Positions 52,260-60,869 of a DNA stretch of 64,000 nucleotides are shown piece after piece. Source of the DNA: JALEFZ01 sp038527485 (GTDB taxonomy: Bacteria > Bacteroidota > Bacteroidia > J057); the NCBI GenBank assembly GCA_038527485.1, contig JBCBFT010000018.1, forward strand, positions 1 through 64,000. Reading direction: 5' to 3'. The translations under genes and the position numbers were made by a program. The notes under the pieces are model-generated. The model had not been told where the DNA came from. It saw nothing but the letters and a program-made list of their open reading frames with translations, and ran no database searches. Positions within the stretch are counted from its first letter, which is position 1, and every line of letters begins with the position of its first letter.

Positions 52260-53564
52260 TTAGGAATGCACGATAGCTGCGACCTCCATGAGTCCATGGG
52301 GATTGGGAAAAGTCATAGGAGTCGCGACAATCTGGTTGATGAGTGCAGCGTCTACAGGACGTGTGACCTTAATATAATTGTCCGTAAATCCATGAATACG
52401 TCCGTCCTCTGCTTTTCCTTCGTAGAGTACCTCCCGCGTGCTCTGCGCAAACTGCTCGTAGAAGTGACGCTTCTTTTTGTCTGAGAGCATACGCAAGCGG
52501 TGGTTGCGCTGGTGCCTGACTTTGTGTGGAACTACATCTGACATACCGATAGCAAGCGTATTTTCGCGCTCCGAGTAGGTGAAGACATGCAAGTAAGAAA
52601 TATCGAGTTCTGTCAGAAATTGGTACGTATCTTCGAAGTGCTGGTCTGTCTCCCCTGGGAAACCCACGATCACATCTACCCCGATACAAGCATGTGGCAT
52701 CAACTCCTTGATTTTGGCTACTCGATCAGCATATAACTCACGCTTATAGCGGCGACGCATCATACCCAGGATCTCATTATTTCCACTCTGTAGTGGCATA
52801 TGAAAATGGGGCATGAAGCGCTGAGAACGAGATACAAACTCGATGATTTGGTCATGACACAGGTTAGGCTCAATAGAGGAAATCCGAAAGCGCGCCACAT
52901 TTTCCACCTGATCCAAGGCCTGAATCACATCCAAAAAAGTATGCTTATCCTCTATTCCCTTGCCATAATCCCCAATATTCACGCCTGTCAATACAATCTC
53001 CTGTATACCTGAATCGCCGATTTTACGTGCATTTCGTACGATGTTTTCTAAGTTGTCACTCCGGCTTTTGCCTCGGGCGAGCGGGATGGTACAAAACGTA
53101 CATTTGTAGTCACAGCCATCCTGTATTTTAAGGAAAGTCCTCGTCCTATCCCCTATTGAAAAAGCATCTGTAAAACTGCTAACTTCCTGAATATCCCCGT
53201 TAAAAATACAGGGATTGTCCGTTTTCGTGAAAGAATCTACCAACTCCGTTATGCGGAATTTATCCCCAGCTCCTACGACCATATCTACACCTGGAATCTC
53301 CACAATCTCCTGAGGTTTGAGCTGCGCATAGCATCCCGCAACGATGATGTACGCCTCCTCATTGCGCTGCAATGCTTGCTTGATGATTTTTCGGCACTTT
53401 TTATTGGCCTGCTCTGTCACAGAGCAAGTATTGATCACATACACATCCGCAGCTTCGTGAAATTCGACCTTCTGAAAGCCCGATTTGATGAATTGACGAC
53501 CAATGGTAGAGGTCTCAGAAAAATTGAGCTTACACCCCAGCGTATAGAAAGCGACACTTTGCAT
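52260..53564 (-). CDS. mtaB: tRNA t6A37 methylthiotransferase
   Basis: The 434-residue protein is a radical-SAM methylthiotransferase: N-terminal UPF0004 domain (Leu-Gly-Cys-Lys-Leu-Asn-Phe-Ser-Glu), radical-SAM cluster Cys-Asp-Tyr-Lys-Cys-Thr-Phe-Cys near residue 150 and a C-terminal TRAM-like part. It adds methylthio to t6A at position 37 of ANN-decoding tRNAs. The Gly-Cys-Lys-Leu-Asn form at the N-terminus marks MtaB rather than MiaB or RimO. Confidence 0.95.
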   Translation of the reverse strand: MQSVAFYTLGCKLNFSETSTIGRQFIKSGFQKVEFHEAADVYVINTCSVTEQANKKCRKIIKQALQRNEEAYIIVAGCYAQLKPQEIVEIPGVDMVVGAGDKFRITELVDSFTKTDNPCIFNGDIQEVSSFTDAFSIGDRTRTFLKIQDGCDYKCTFCTIPLARGKSRSDNLENIVRNARKIGDSGIQEIVLTGVNIGDYGKGIEDKHTFLDVIQALDQVENVARFRISSIEPNLCHDQIIEFVSRSQRFMPHFHMPLQSGNNEILGMMRRRYKRELYADRVAKIKELMPHACIGVDVIVGFPGETDQHFEDTYQFLTELDISYLHVFTYSERENTLAIGMSDVVPHKVRHQRNHRLRMLSDKKKRHFYEQFAQSTREVLYEGKAEDGRIHGFTDNYIKVTRPVDAALINQIVATPMTFPNPHGLMEVAAIVHS

Positions 53565-53694
53565 GGTTATCTCCAGCTAAAAATTTTATGAGTACAAAAG
53601 TACATTTTTCCTATCGAAATACGAATTCTGGAAAGGTCATGTGAGGAGGTAGGATTACTACATAAATAATATTTTTCGTAAATATAAAATGTAT

Positions 53695-53702
53695 TATGTT
53701 TG
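53695..53702 (+). promoter_or_regulatory. TAnnTTTG promoter box
   Basis: TATGTTTG fits the -7 consensus, 93 bp before the Hpt gene start. The -33 region (ATTTTTCG about 20 bp upstream) is a weak match. Confidence 0.4.
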
Positions 53703-53795
53703 AATTAAGGAAGAAGACATATACGATGGATTCAGGAATGAATAGATACAGAAGAAGGTAAGAGCTCGTCCATCAAATTACTTTTATTTAATCAT

Positions 53796-54203
53796 ATGAA
53801 TAAAGCGAACACCACATCGTTTCAGTTTGATCCTAAGCTCGATGAGGAATATTTGGCTCGGATGTATGGAGGGGATCTTTCTTTTGCACACGACATGTTT
53901 CAGCTATACATGGACACCGTAGCGGATGCTATACCTGCTATTCAAGGAGCGCTTCGACAAAAGGATACGCCTCAATTAGGAACATGGATTCATAAGCTCC
54001 GCCCCTGCTATGCGATGGTAGGACTAGATCAACTTTATCAGGTCGCAGATAGAATGGAAGATAGAGGAGTTGAAAATTATGCTTGGGAGGATCTCTCAAG
54101 ATTGGTATCGCAGATCATCGACGACACACAGAGCAGCCTCAAGATTATACAGTCAGATTGTATAAGACTTCATGAGGCTATGCAGCGTGTGGCGAATAGA
54201 TGA
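53796..54203 (+). CDS. Stand-alone Hpt phosphotransfer protein
   Basis: The 135-residue product is a single Hpt bundle. The phospho-accepting His is His66 in Trp-Ile-His-Lys-Leu-Arg-Pro, where Pro replaces the usual Gly-Ser but the His-Lys-Leu core is kept. It would relay phosphate between a hybrid kinase and a response regulator. No kinase is in the window; a LytTR response regulator lies 1.2 kb downstream. Confidence 0.82.
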   Translation: MNKANTTSFQFDPKLDEEYLARMYGGDLSFAHDMFQLYMDTVADAIPAIQGALRQKDTPQLGTWIHKLRPCYAMVGLDQLYQVADRMEDRGVENYAWEDLSRLVSQIIDDTQSSLKIIQSDCIRLHEAMQRVANR

Positions 54204-54312
54204 TCCTAGAAGCATCGCCATGTTTGGGTAAAACGAAATCGGATAGGTATCACCTACCTTCCGCATATCATACAATACTTATCAAGTATCTGATCAAAGG
54301 GGATTTTTTTGA

Positions 54313-55281
54313 ATGAAAATGACAGTGAAGATGAAAAATTGGATGCTTTGGCTCGGTTTTGTGAGTCTGTTGATGTTGATGACCGCATGTGGTCGAGACA
54401 TGGAATATGTACATTATGAAAAACAGGGTATCACACGATACAGTGAACAAATACTCAATGAGGTTTCGGTCAGGAGTAATATCCAGTACGGCGAGGCCCT
54501 CACGCAAGCAGGGGAAACAAAGCGGCTCACACTGACTTTGTATACGCCCCAGAATGATGTAGAACAGTCAAGACCACTTATCATATTGGCACATGGAACG
54601 GATCTCGCGAGTGTTAATGTCGGAGATTTTAATCCCCTCGCCCAGTATTTTGTGCGTTCGGGCTATGTGGTAGCTTCCATTGATTATCGCACGCTAGATG
54701 TAGACAGAAATACAAAAACTATGCAGCGCGCTATCTTGGATGCTTCATTTGACATGAAAGCGGCTGTCCGCTACTTCCACAAGTCAGTAGCTGTGGGAAA
54801 TATCTACGGGATTGATCCAAGCCAGATCTTTATCGGAGGATATGCCGCAGGCGCTGTGACCGCTCTACATGCTGCCTATGTACGTGAAGAAAGTGAGGTA
54901 GAAGCCATTGGAGGAACTGCACTTTTAGATTATGTAAATTCACAAGGGGGTATTGAAGGCAACAGTGGCCATGCAGGCTATGCCTCTGCTGTCCGAGGTG
55001 TCCTCAACTTATCTGGCGCGCTTCTGCAAGCGGATCTTATCGATGAGGGTGAGCCCGCACTGATCAGTATCCATGGAGAATCCGATAGTCAGATAGCAGC
55101 AGGAAGAGGAGTAGGCATACTTGGGATTGAAACCGAAGGCTCTACACTGATTCATGCAGAGGCAGATCGAATCGGTCTGATTCATGAACTCAATATGATT
55201 CCAGAAGGAGATCATCTCATCTATGGAGAAAACCTAGATTACGGGAACACGCTCCGTAGTTTCGTTTTCAAAAATCTGTAA
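54313..55281 (+). CDS. Lipoprotein with alpha/beta-hydrolase fold, nucleophile Ser replaced by Ala
   Basis: The 322-residue protein has a lipoprotein signal (lipobox Met-Thr-Ala-Cys, Cys26) and a hydrolase domain with oxyanion motif Leu-Ala-His-Gly-Thr near residue 92. At the nucleophile elbow, residues 176-180 read Gly-Tyr-Ala-Ala-Gly where active esterases have Gly-x-Ser-x-Gly; the codon at that place is GCC. Asp and His candidates (Glu-Ser-Asp-Ser, Glu-Gly-Asp-His) remain. So it is probably a binding or scaffold relative of esterases, lipid-anchored to a membrane. Confidence 0.82.
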   Translation: MKMTVKMKNWMLWLGFVSLLMLMTACGRDMEYVHYEKQGITRYSEQILNEVSVRSNIQYGEALTQAGETKRLTLTLYTPQNDVEQSRPLIILAHGTDLASVNVGDFNPLAQYFVRSGYVVASIDYRTLDVDRNTKTMQRAILDASFDMKAAVRYFHKSVAVGNIYGIDPSQIFIGGYAAGAVTALHAAYVREESEVEAIGGTALLDYVNSQGGIEGNSGHAGYASAVRGVLNLSGALLQADLIDEGEPALISIHGESDSQIAAGRGVGILGIETEGSTLIHAEADRIGLIHELNMIPEGDHLIYGENLDYGNTLRSFVFKNL

Positions 55282-55320
55282 TCACGATACTTATGACACC
55301 TATTTTAGGCTAAGCATATA

Positions 55321-55362
55321 GTTTGTGTGTGTGGGCTTGCACATGTAGGTCCACACACAAAC
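55321..55362. repeat. Inverted repeat after the esterase-like gene
   Basis: GTTTGTGTGTGTGG (55321-55334) pairs with CCACACACAAAC (55351-55362) with a 2-nt bulge and a 16-nt loop. No T-run follows, so termination is uncertain; it sits directly before the response-regulator gene. Confidence 0.5.
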
Positions 55363-55405
55363 AACCTGAAAACAACATCCTTTGATTTACCCAAATAATT
55401 TGGTC

Positions 55406-56089
55406 ATGCTAAGATGTATCATTGTAGACGACGATAAAATGGCACGCCACAGTTTAAAAAGACTGTGTGAAAAAGTAGATTATGTGGAAGTCATCCATGT
55501 CTTCGAAGATGCCATACAAGCTTTACAAGCTTTGCCCGAGCTCTCACCAGACGTATTGCTTCTAGATATAGAAATGCCTGACTTCAGTGGACTAGATTTA
55601 GTAAAACAACTGGACAAAGGACAACAAGTGATTTTTACGACGAGTAAAAAAGACTATGCACTGGAAGCCTTCAACCAGGAAGCGACAGATTATCTCATCA
55701 AGCCTGTGACGTTGCCGCGTCTGATGAAGGCACTCGAGCGAGCCAAAGGAGCCAAAGCCGCCAATGAAGGGGCAACAAACGAAATTTTTGTCAAAGCCAA
55801 TCGACGATATGTACGGCTAAAACTCGACGATATCTTGTACGTAGAAACCAAGGGAGACTATGTCGTTTTTCGTACAGAAAAAGAAAGTTTGATCGTTCAT
55901 TCTACCCTCAAGAATATCGAGAGCCAACTCGACCCTGAAAAATTTGTAAAAGTACACCGATCCTATATCGTCAATCTATCAAGGATTGTCGACATCGAAG
56001 AAGGTACGCTTGTGATAGAAGACAAAGTCATCCCTATCAGTAGGGCACAGCGTCCCATCCTGATGGACAGGATACAAGTAATCAGTTAA
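55406..56089 (+). CDS. LytTR-family response regulator
   Basis: From the ATG at 55406 the product has 227 residues. The receiver domain shows acidic Asp8-Asp-Asp, the phospho-Asp54 in Leu-Leu-Leu-Asp-Ile-Glu-Met-Pro, and Lys at Thr-Thr-Ser-Lys-Lys. The C-terminal LytTR DNA-binding domain (about 125-227) has Tyr-Val-Glu-Thr-Lys-Gly-Asp-Tyr-Val and Lys-Val-His-Arg-Ser-Tyr-Ile-Val-Asn. No sensor kinase is adjacent, so it is an orphan; the Hpt protein nearby is a possible partner. Confidence 0.92.
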   Translation: MLRCIIVDDDKMARHSLKRLCEKVDYVEVIHVFEDAIQALQALPELSPDVLLLDIEMPDFSGLDLVKQLDKGQQVIFTTSKKDYALEAFNQEATDYLIKPVTLPRLMKALERAKGAKAANEGATNEIFVKANRRYVRLKLDDILYVETKGDYVVFRTEKESLIVHSTLKNIESQLDPEKFVKVHRSYIVNLSRIVDIEEGTLVIEDKVIPISRAQRPILMDRIQVIS

Positions 56090-56203
56090 CGCGGGCTTAA
56101 AATCAAAGGAATTAGGTAAACCCTGATATTTCTATTTGAAAATAAAATGGAAGTATCTGGGGTTAACCCGTTTGTGAGAATAGTGCTCTACCGGCCACAG
56201 TCA

Positions 56204-56232
56204 CAAAAAAAGCGTAGGCCAGAAGCCTACGC
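56204..56232 (-). terminator. Intrinsic terminator of the HMG-CoA reductase gene
   Basis: A perfect 8-bp stem GCGTAGGC/GCCTACGC (56212-56219/56225-56232, 5-nt loop) is followed on the minus strand by seven Ts. The 65 bp between it and the stop contain imperfect TAG triplet repeats (56238-56275). Confidence 0.88.
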
Positions 56233-56297
56233 AAAGTTAGTAGTAGTAGTTAATGTAGTAATAGTAGTCTATCTAATTTTGATACAATATATAATAA

Positions 56298-57845
56298 TTA
56301 TCTGTTTCTTCCATATTGTTCGTGACTAGAAACCCAATCTGAGGACGAAATGGCAGATGCCAGCGACAATTCTCCTGCCAAAACTACCCCTGCAACGATC
56401 TCTGCGAACTTTTTGACTTTTCCTTTTCCATAGCAATCCAGCAGTTCCAAAGATTCTCTTTGCGTCGCCAGTGCTGTCCCTCCCCCATAAGAAGCCACGA
56501 TAAGCGAAGGAATGGTGATAGAGAAATATAGATCATTTTCAGGTGTCAACTCAGTGTAGACAATTCCTGCAGATGACTCTGATACATTTGCGACGTCCTG
56601 CCCTGTAGCAATGAAAATAGCCGTGATGGCATTCGCTGAGTGAAGGCCATTGTTATTCGCGCCAGAAAGAATAGCGCCAACATTGGCAATTTGTGCATGC
56701 TTGGCAAGCGTAGTGGTGTCTACACGCATGTATTGATTGAGGACATCTCGCTTGATCACACATTCAGCTGTGACACGTTTTCCACGTGTGTGCATGATAT
56801 TTACCTGCGATGCCTTCTTATCTGTCGCGAGATTGGACTCTAGGTAGAAGTGTTGGATAGCATCTGCTGTGTAGTGATCGATGATCCAGCTTGCAGCAGC
56901 AAAGGTCGCTCTTCCCACCATGTTTTGTCCTGCAGCGTCACCTGTAGTGTAGTTGAATCGTAGATAGACAAACTTGCTGGCGAGGTAGACATCGATGTAA
57001 GAAAGCTTACCGATACTCGTTGTGGCCTCCGCATGTGTCGCAATGATGGCTTCATTTTCCTTGACCCACTTCGAAAACTCACGTGCCGCTCTCGCATCCT
57101 TCATGACAAATACAGGTGCACGCTGCATCGCATCGTCTACTACCGTCGTTTTCACCCCTCCACAGGCATTCATGAGTTTGATCCCACGGTTGTAAGAAGC
57201 CACAAGGGTTCCCTCTGTCGTTGCCATAGGAATCAAAAATTCACCTTTGGCATGCTCCCCATTGATATGGATGGGGCCTGCGAAGCCTAGCGGAATTTGG
57301 GCCACCCCTGTGAAGTGCTCGCAGTTGCCTTGGGTGATGTGTGGATCAAAAGAATATACAGGAATATGCTCTAGCTTTTTACCTGTTATATCCTCCACAA
57401 ATTTTTGACGGATCTTGATGATCTCCTCATCATAGTCGTCTTTGTTGCTTCGAGGAATAACAATTTTTCTTTCTTCTTCCTTCTGAATCGCACCTTCTAC
57501 TTTTAGTTTGAGCTTCCCAAAAGGCTTCGCTTCAAATCCTACTTCTAGTTTGTGCTTGCCGATCTCTAGGTGTGGCATTTCTGCTTGTACATTCATGATC
57601 GCCCGTAGCGGAAAATCAATCACGTGAGAGGCAGAAATTTGAGTAGGCTCAAATGTTTGGCCGTCTTCCAGCAGGATGGTCACTTTATCTAGCGGTACAT
57701 CATGTCCTCCAATAGACAAGGAAGTAAATTTGGTAACAGTGGCGTCGCTGAGTCTATTTTTGAGAGAAAACTGTACGCCTTGATCTGTGTTTTTCAGGCT
57801 TCCGAAGGTATATAATTGCTTCAGTAGAAGACTAGGTACGAGCAT
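56298..57845 (-). CDS. Class I HMG-CoA reductase with N-terminal extension
   Basis: The 515-residue protein reduces HMG-CoA to mevalonate with two NADPH, the committed step of the mevalonate pathway. Catalytic residues of class I enzymes are present: Glu211 (Met-Ala-Thr-Thr-Glu-Gly), Lys343/344 (Thr-Asp-Lys-Lys), Asp417 (Gly-Gln-Asp-Val) and His508 (Ser-Ser-His), with Ala-Gly-Glu-Leu-Ser-Leu before the latter. The catalytic part starts near residue 140; residues 1-125 are a separate, beta-rich unit (for example Gly-Lys-His-Lys-Leu-Glu-Val-Gly-Phe-Glu) unlike the membrane domain of eukaryotic enzymes. No other mevalonate gene is adjacent. Confidence 0.93.
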   Translation of the reverse strand: MLVPSLLLKQLYTFGSLKNTDQGVQFSLKNRLSDATVTKFTSLSIGGHDVPLDKVTILLEDGQTFEPTQISASHVIDFPLRAIMNVQAEMPHLEIGKHKLEVGFEAKPFGKLKLKVEGAIQKEEERKIVIPRSNKDDYDEEIIKIRQKFVEDITGKKLEHIPVYSFDPHITQGNCEHFTGVAQIPLGFAGPIHINGEHAKGEFLIPMATTEGTLVASYNRGIKLMNACGGVKTTVVDDAMQRAPVFVMKDARAAREFSKWVKENEAIIATHAEATTSIGKLSYIDVYLASKFVYLRFNYTTGDAAGQNMVGRATFAAASWIIDHYTADAIQHFYLESNLATDKKASQVNIMHTRGKRVTAECVIKRDVLNQYMRVDTTTLAKHAQIANVGAILSGANNNGLHSANAITAIFIATGQDVANVSESSAGIVYTELTPENDLYFSITIPSLIVASYGGGTALATQRESLELLDCYGKGKVKKFAEIVAGVVLAGELSLASAISSSDWVSSHEQYGRNR

Positions 57846-58036
57846 AGTATTGATTGTTTCTTTTTGCTTTCAAATAAATTACAGAAAACCTATTCATTTA
57901 CAAACCTCCCCCAAAAAAATTCTCTTGGATGTGACCTTATACCTCATCTGAACATCTAAAAGATGAATTAAACAAAAATAAGATCATACAGAGAAAGGAT
58001 GAAAATCCTCAAAAATTGAGAGTGAAGTTCGTGGCC

Positions 58037-58071
58037 ACAGGGACACATCGGGAAAAGTGTCCCTGTATTTT
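58037..58071 (+). terminator. Terminator-like hairpin 1 upstream of dapD
   Basis: A perfect 10-bp stem ACAGGGACAC/GTGTCCCTGT (58037-58046/58057-58066), 10-nt loop, followed by ATTTTTCC. It has no gene upstream on its strand. Confidence 0.7.
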
Positions 58072-58191
58072 TCCGCTTATATTTTCAGATCGCGCATGGA
58101 GGGAAATGGAAAGCAGAAAATTTCAAACCAGGACATTCGCTCCATAGATAAAAGAACTATAGGTTGTGTGTGCATTTTTCATTGTGTAGGG

Positions 58192-58221
58192 AAAGGGTGG
58201 CTGCGGCTGCCCTTTATTTTT
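58192..58221 (+). terminator. Terminator-like hairpin 2 upstream of dapD
   Basis: Stem AAAGGGTGGC/GCTGCCCTTT (58192-58201/58206-58215) with two adjacent G-U pairs and a TGCG loop, followed by ATTTTTG. It lies 94 bp before the dapD start. Confidence 0.65.
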
Positions 58222-58314
58222 GTCTGGCGTTTCTTCATCTGTTTAATTTGCAGCCGTAAAGAACCAAAGACAGGGCCATGAGTTACTTTCTCATGTCCTA
58301 TTAATGATGAAAAG

Positions 58315-59130
58315 ATGGAACAATTACAACAACAGATAGAGGCTGCCTGGGAGAATCGTGACCTCCTCAAAGAAGGCGCTACCCAAAACGCCATTCGCGA
58401 AGTCCTCGAAATGCTAGATAAGGGTCGGTTACGCTGTGCCCACCCCACAGAAGAGGGCTGGCAGGTAAATGACTGGGTGAAAAAGGCCGTGATTTTATAC
58501 TTCCCTATCCAGCAAATGGAAGTCATTGAAGTCCCTCCCTTTGAGTACCATGACAAGATGAAACTCAAAACCGATTATAAAGGACAGGGTGTGCGCGTCG
58601 TCCCTCCTGCGACTTCACGATACGGAGCGTTTTTGGCCGCAGGTGTGATCATGATGCCCAGCTATGTCAACATCGGTGCATACGTAGACAGTGGGACGAT
58701 GGTAGATACCTGGGCTACTGTAGGGTCTTGTGCCCAGATTGGAAAAAACGTGCATTTGAGTGGAGGCGTGGGAATCGGTGGCGTGCTCGAACCTGTCCAA
58801 GCAGCTCCTGTCATCATCGAAGACGATGCATTCATCGGAAGCCGTAGCATCGTCGTGGAAGGTGTACGCATCGGGAAAGAAGCTGTACTAGGTGCCAACG
58901 TCACCCTCACAGCCTCTACCAAAATCGTCGATGTCTCGGGCCCAGAACCGATCGAATATCGTGGCTATGTGCCCCCTCGTTCGGTCGTTATCCCTGGTAG
59001 CATCCCCAAAAACTTTCCCGCAGGAACCTACCATGTCAGCGCAGCGCTGATCATCGGCCGCAGGAAGGAGTCCACCAATAAGAAGACATCTTTGAATGAT
59101 GCCTTGCGTGAGTTCAATGTAAGCGTGTAG
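58315..59130 (+). CDS. dapD: Tetrahydrodipicolinate N-succinyltransferase
   Basis: The 271-residue protein has the usual DapD length. It moves succinyl from succinyl-CoA to tetrahydrodipicolinate in the diaminopimelate/lysine pathway. The N-terminal helical domain is followed by a left-handed beta helix of hexapeptide repeats (about residues 100-210), with Gly-Ala-Tyr-Val-Asp-Ser-Gly-Thr-Met-Val-Asp-Thr-Trp-Ala-Thr-Val-Gly-Ser-Cys-Ala near residue 120. The hairpin-rich leader may control it. Confidence 0.96.
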   Translation: MEQLQQQIEAAWENRDLLKEGATQNAIREVLEMLDKGRLRCAHPTEEGWQVNDWVKKAVILYFPIQQMEVIEVPPFEYHDKMKLKTDYKGQGVRVVPPATSRYGAFLAAGVIMMPSYVNIGAYVDSGTMVDTWATVGSCAQIGKNVHLSGGVGIGGVLEPVQAAPVIIEDDAFIGSRSIVVEGVRIGKEAVLGANVTLTASTKIVDVSGPEPIEYRGYVPPRSVVIPGSIPKNFPAGTYHVSAALIIGRRKESTNKKTSLNDALREFNVSV

Positions 59131-59151
59131 TCAATAGCTTTTAACCCATAT

Positions 59152-59197
59152 CATGCACCAAGGGATGATTGCTTTCCTTTGGTGCATGTTTATTTTT
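59152..59197 (+). terminator. Intrinsic terminator of dapD
   Basis: CATGCACCAA (59152-59161) pairs with 59179-59188, loop of 17 nt that can pair further, followed by TTTATTTTTC. Confidence 0.8.
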
Positions 59198-59231
59198 CAA
59201 ACACTGCATCGTATTCAGCGTATCCTTGAGT

Positions 59232-59825
59232 ATGTTCGAATTTCAACTAGTCATAGAACTGTCTCCTTTTACCTTTGATGATGATGCTGGCCCTATCCCA
59301 AGTGATAAGCAAGCAAGTTATGCTTATTGGAAGCGTTCCCTGGCAACATATGGTATGGATACGATTGAACCGATCTCCCCAGGAAGTTGGTGGGTTCCTG
59401 CAGATAGCCTAACACACGAATACTGGCGTACCATTATACATCATACACATGAAGAGGGAGAATATGAGGATGCACGAGATTTGATCTTTCCTTTATTGGG
59501 AGGAGTCGTGATCAAGCATGAGGGCGATGTCCTGATAGAGCCCCAGTGTTGCAGTGACTGGTCTGATCTGGATGACTGGGAAGCTGTCCTTACGCATCCC
59601 CAAAATCAATGGAAGAAATTGTGGATTGGACATCCTTGGGTCTACTATAAAAGAGCAGAAGGCCAAGTTTATTTTTCAGACTATATCGAAAGTGTGGAGG
59701 AATCTGAAAGTTATATACCTCAGTTTGGCTTACCTGAAAACGTATTAAGAGAAGGATTGAAAGAGATTAGGCAGAAGGAGACACTGATCATGCATGCGCT
59801 CTCCAAAGAATTCCTGGGCAAATAG
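59232..59825 (+). CDS. Hypothetical soluble protein, immunity-protein-like
   Basis: From the ATG at 59232 the product has 197 residues, acidic and rich in Trp and Tyr, without signal or membrane segment. The core Gly-Gly-Val-Val-Ile-Lys-His-Glu-Gly-Asp-Val-Leu-Ile-Glu-Pro-Gln-Cys-Cys-Ser-Asp-Trp resembles the strand/turn style of small SUKH/Imm-type cytosolic proteins, but I cannot name a family. An upstream extension of the frame covers the dapD terminator and is rejected. No toxin gene is adjacent. Confidence 0.6.
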   Translation: MFEFQLVIELSPFTFDDDAGPIPSDKQASYAYWKRSLATYGMDTIEPISPGSWWVPADSLTHEYWRTIIHHTHEEGEYEDARDLIFPLLGGVVIKHEGDVLIEPQCCSDWSDLDDWEAVLTHPQNQWKKLWIGHPWVYYKRAEGQVYFSDYIESVEESESYIPQFGLPENVLREGLKEIRQKETLIMHALSKEFLGK

Positions 59826-59885
59826 ATCATGCAAATCTCTCAAAAAATGTATCTTGCGCGGATGTTGAAATGACCGTTGGCTCTT

Positions 59886-60686
59886 ATGAACTATAAGCTC
59901 CTTTTCCCGACTTACCGCACCCGATTCAATCATGTTCGTCAATTTCTCCAACAACATGTAGCTCCCATGGATCAGCCTCGTGTCCTCAATTTGGGAACGG
60001 GGGAAGGAGACTATGATCCGATGATTGCAGGATTTGCGGAGGAAATGATTGCCTGCGACATTCACGAGCCTGATGTCCGTTTTGCCGCACAACTCAATGC
60101 CCATATCTCCAACCTTTCTTATCAAGTAGAAAACGCATTGGATCTCTCTTTTCCTGACAATCATTTTGACACGATCGTCACAATAGATGTGATCGAGCAT
60201 ACGGGCGATCCTGACAAGATGATAGAAGAAATCCATCGTGTTCTCAAACCAGGAGGCAAAGCCTTAGTGACCTTTCCGCAGGTGCACTTCCCTGTCACCT
60301 ACGACCCCGTCAATTTCTTTCGCCAAAGACAAGGTAAAAAGCCACGCTCTTTTGGCGCCTATGGTTTTGGACACTGGTATCTAGTAGATGCAGAAAAAGT
60401 ACGCGCCAAGGGAGAATCCCTAGGAATGACGTGCTTGGATGAAACCAATCTGACAGGTGCGCTAGCAGGTGTGTTCGAAATGTACTGGATCGGTGCTGCC
60501 CAGAGCCTGTTCAAAGAAAATGCCGCCAATGCCTCTACGGATGAAGAGAAAAAAGTGGTCATGCGTCCTAGTACCAAGGAGCCTTTCCTAGCCAAGATCA
60601 CCGATGGCCTCATCGGACTCGACCGCGTCCTACTCGGCAGATCCAAATACTCGGTGGGTAAGGGATTGGTTTTTCAGAAGAATTAA
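59886..60686 (+). CDS. Class I SAM-dependent methyltransferase
   Basis: The 266-residue product has the SAM-binding motif Leu-Asn-Leu-Gly-Thr-Gly-Glu-Gly-Asp (near residue 34), an acidic end of strand 2 (Cys-Asp-Ile-His-Glu), Asp-Thr-Ile-Val-Thr-Ile-Asp-Val-Ile-Glu-His (near 98) and Leu-Lys-Pro-Gly-Gly (near 121). This is a UbiE/SAM_11-type methyltransferase; acceptor unknown. Start placed at the ATG at 59886; a TTG three codons upstream exists. It follows the hypothetical gene by 60 bp. Confidence 0.85.
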   Translation: MNYKLLFPTYRTRFNHVRQFLQQHVAPMDQPRVLNLGTGEGDYDPMIAGFAEEMIACDIHEPDVRFAAQLNAHISNLSYQVENALDLSFPDNHFDTIVTIDVIEHTGDPDKMIEEIHRVLKPGGKALVTFPQVHFPVTYDPVNFFRQRQGKKPRSFGAYGFGHWYLVDAEKVRAKGESLGMTCLDETNLTGALAGVFEMYWIGAAQSLFKENAANASTDEEKKVVMRPSTKEPFLAKITDGLIGLDRVLLGRSKYSVGKGLVFQKN

Positions 60687-60774
60687 GGAGACGGATAGAT
60701 AAAAGCGAGTAATTTAAATTATGGCTCGTCCGATCCCTAAATAGCGTCAACGTCTCGTTGGTGCGCCTGTCACC

Positions 60775-60804
60775 TCAAAATAAAAGAGGGAGCCTAAGCC
60801 CCCT
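60775..60804 (-). terminator. Terminator of the DUF937 gene
   Basis: On the minus strand AGGGGGC (60804-60798) pairs with GCTCCCT (60093-type arm at 60093 omitted; arm 60793-60787) with one G-U pair around a 4-nt loop, followed by CTTTTATTTT. It lies 66 bp past the stop. Confidence 0.6.
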
Positions 60805-60869
60805 TATCAGTTATGAATTTCATTATACCTTGTAAAGATCAGAAGGATGCTTCCAATCTCTTCGCCTTC

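Larger units (their letters stand above)
57846..58314 (+). promoter_or_regulatory. Structured leader/intergenic region before dapD
   Basis: This 469-bp region contains a possible six-codon leader peptide (ATG 57999, stop 58017-58019; Met-Lys-Ile-Leu-Lys-Asn) preceded by AAAGG, two hairpins with T-runs on the plus strand and a third 6-bp hairpin (58277-58282/58290-58295) 20 bp before dapD. No gene precedes the hairpins on this strand, so they suggest a short RNA or attenuated leader. Confidence 0.45.

Noticed and set aside
58179..58568. Minus-strand frame over the dapD start
   Set aside because: Overlaps the certain dapD and the leader hairpins; codon pattern is that of an antisense shadow.
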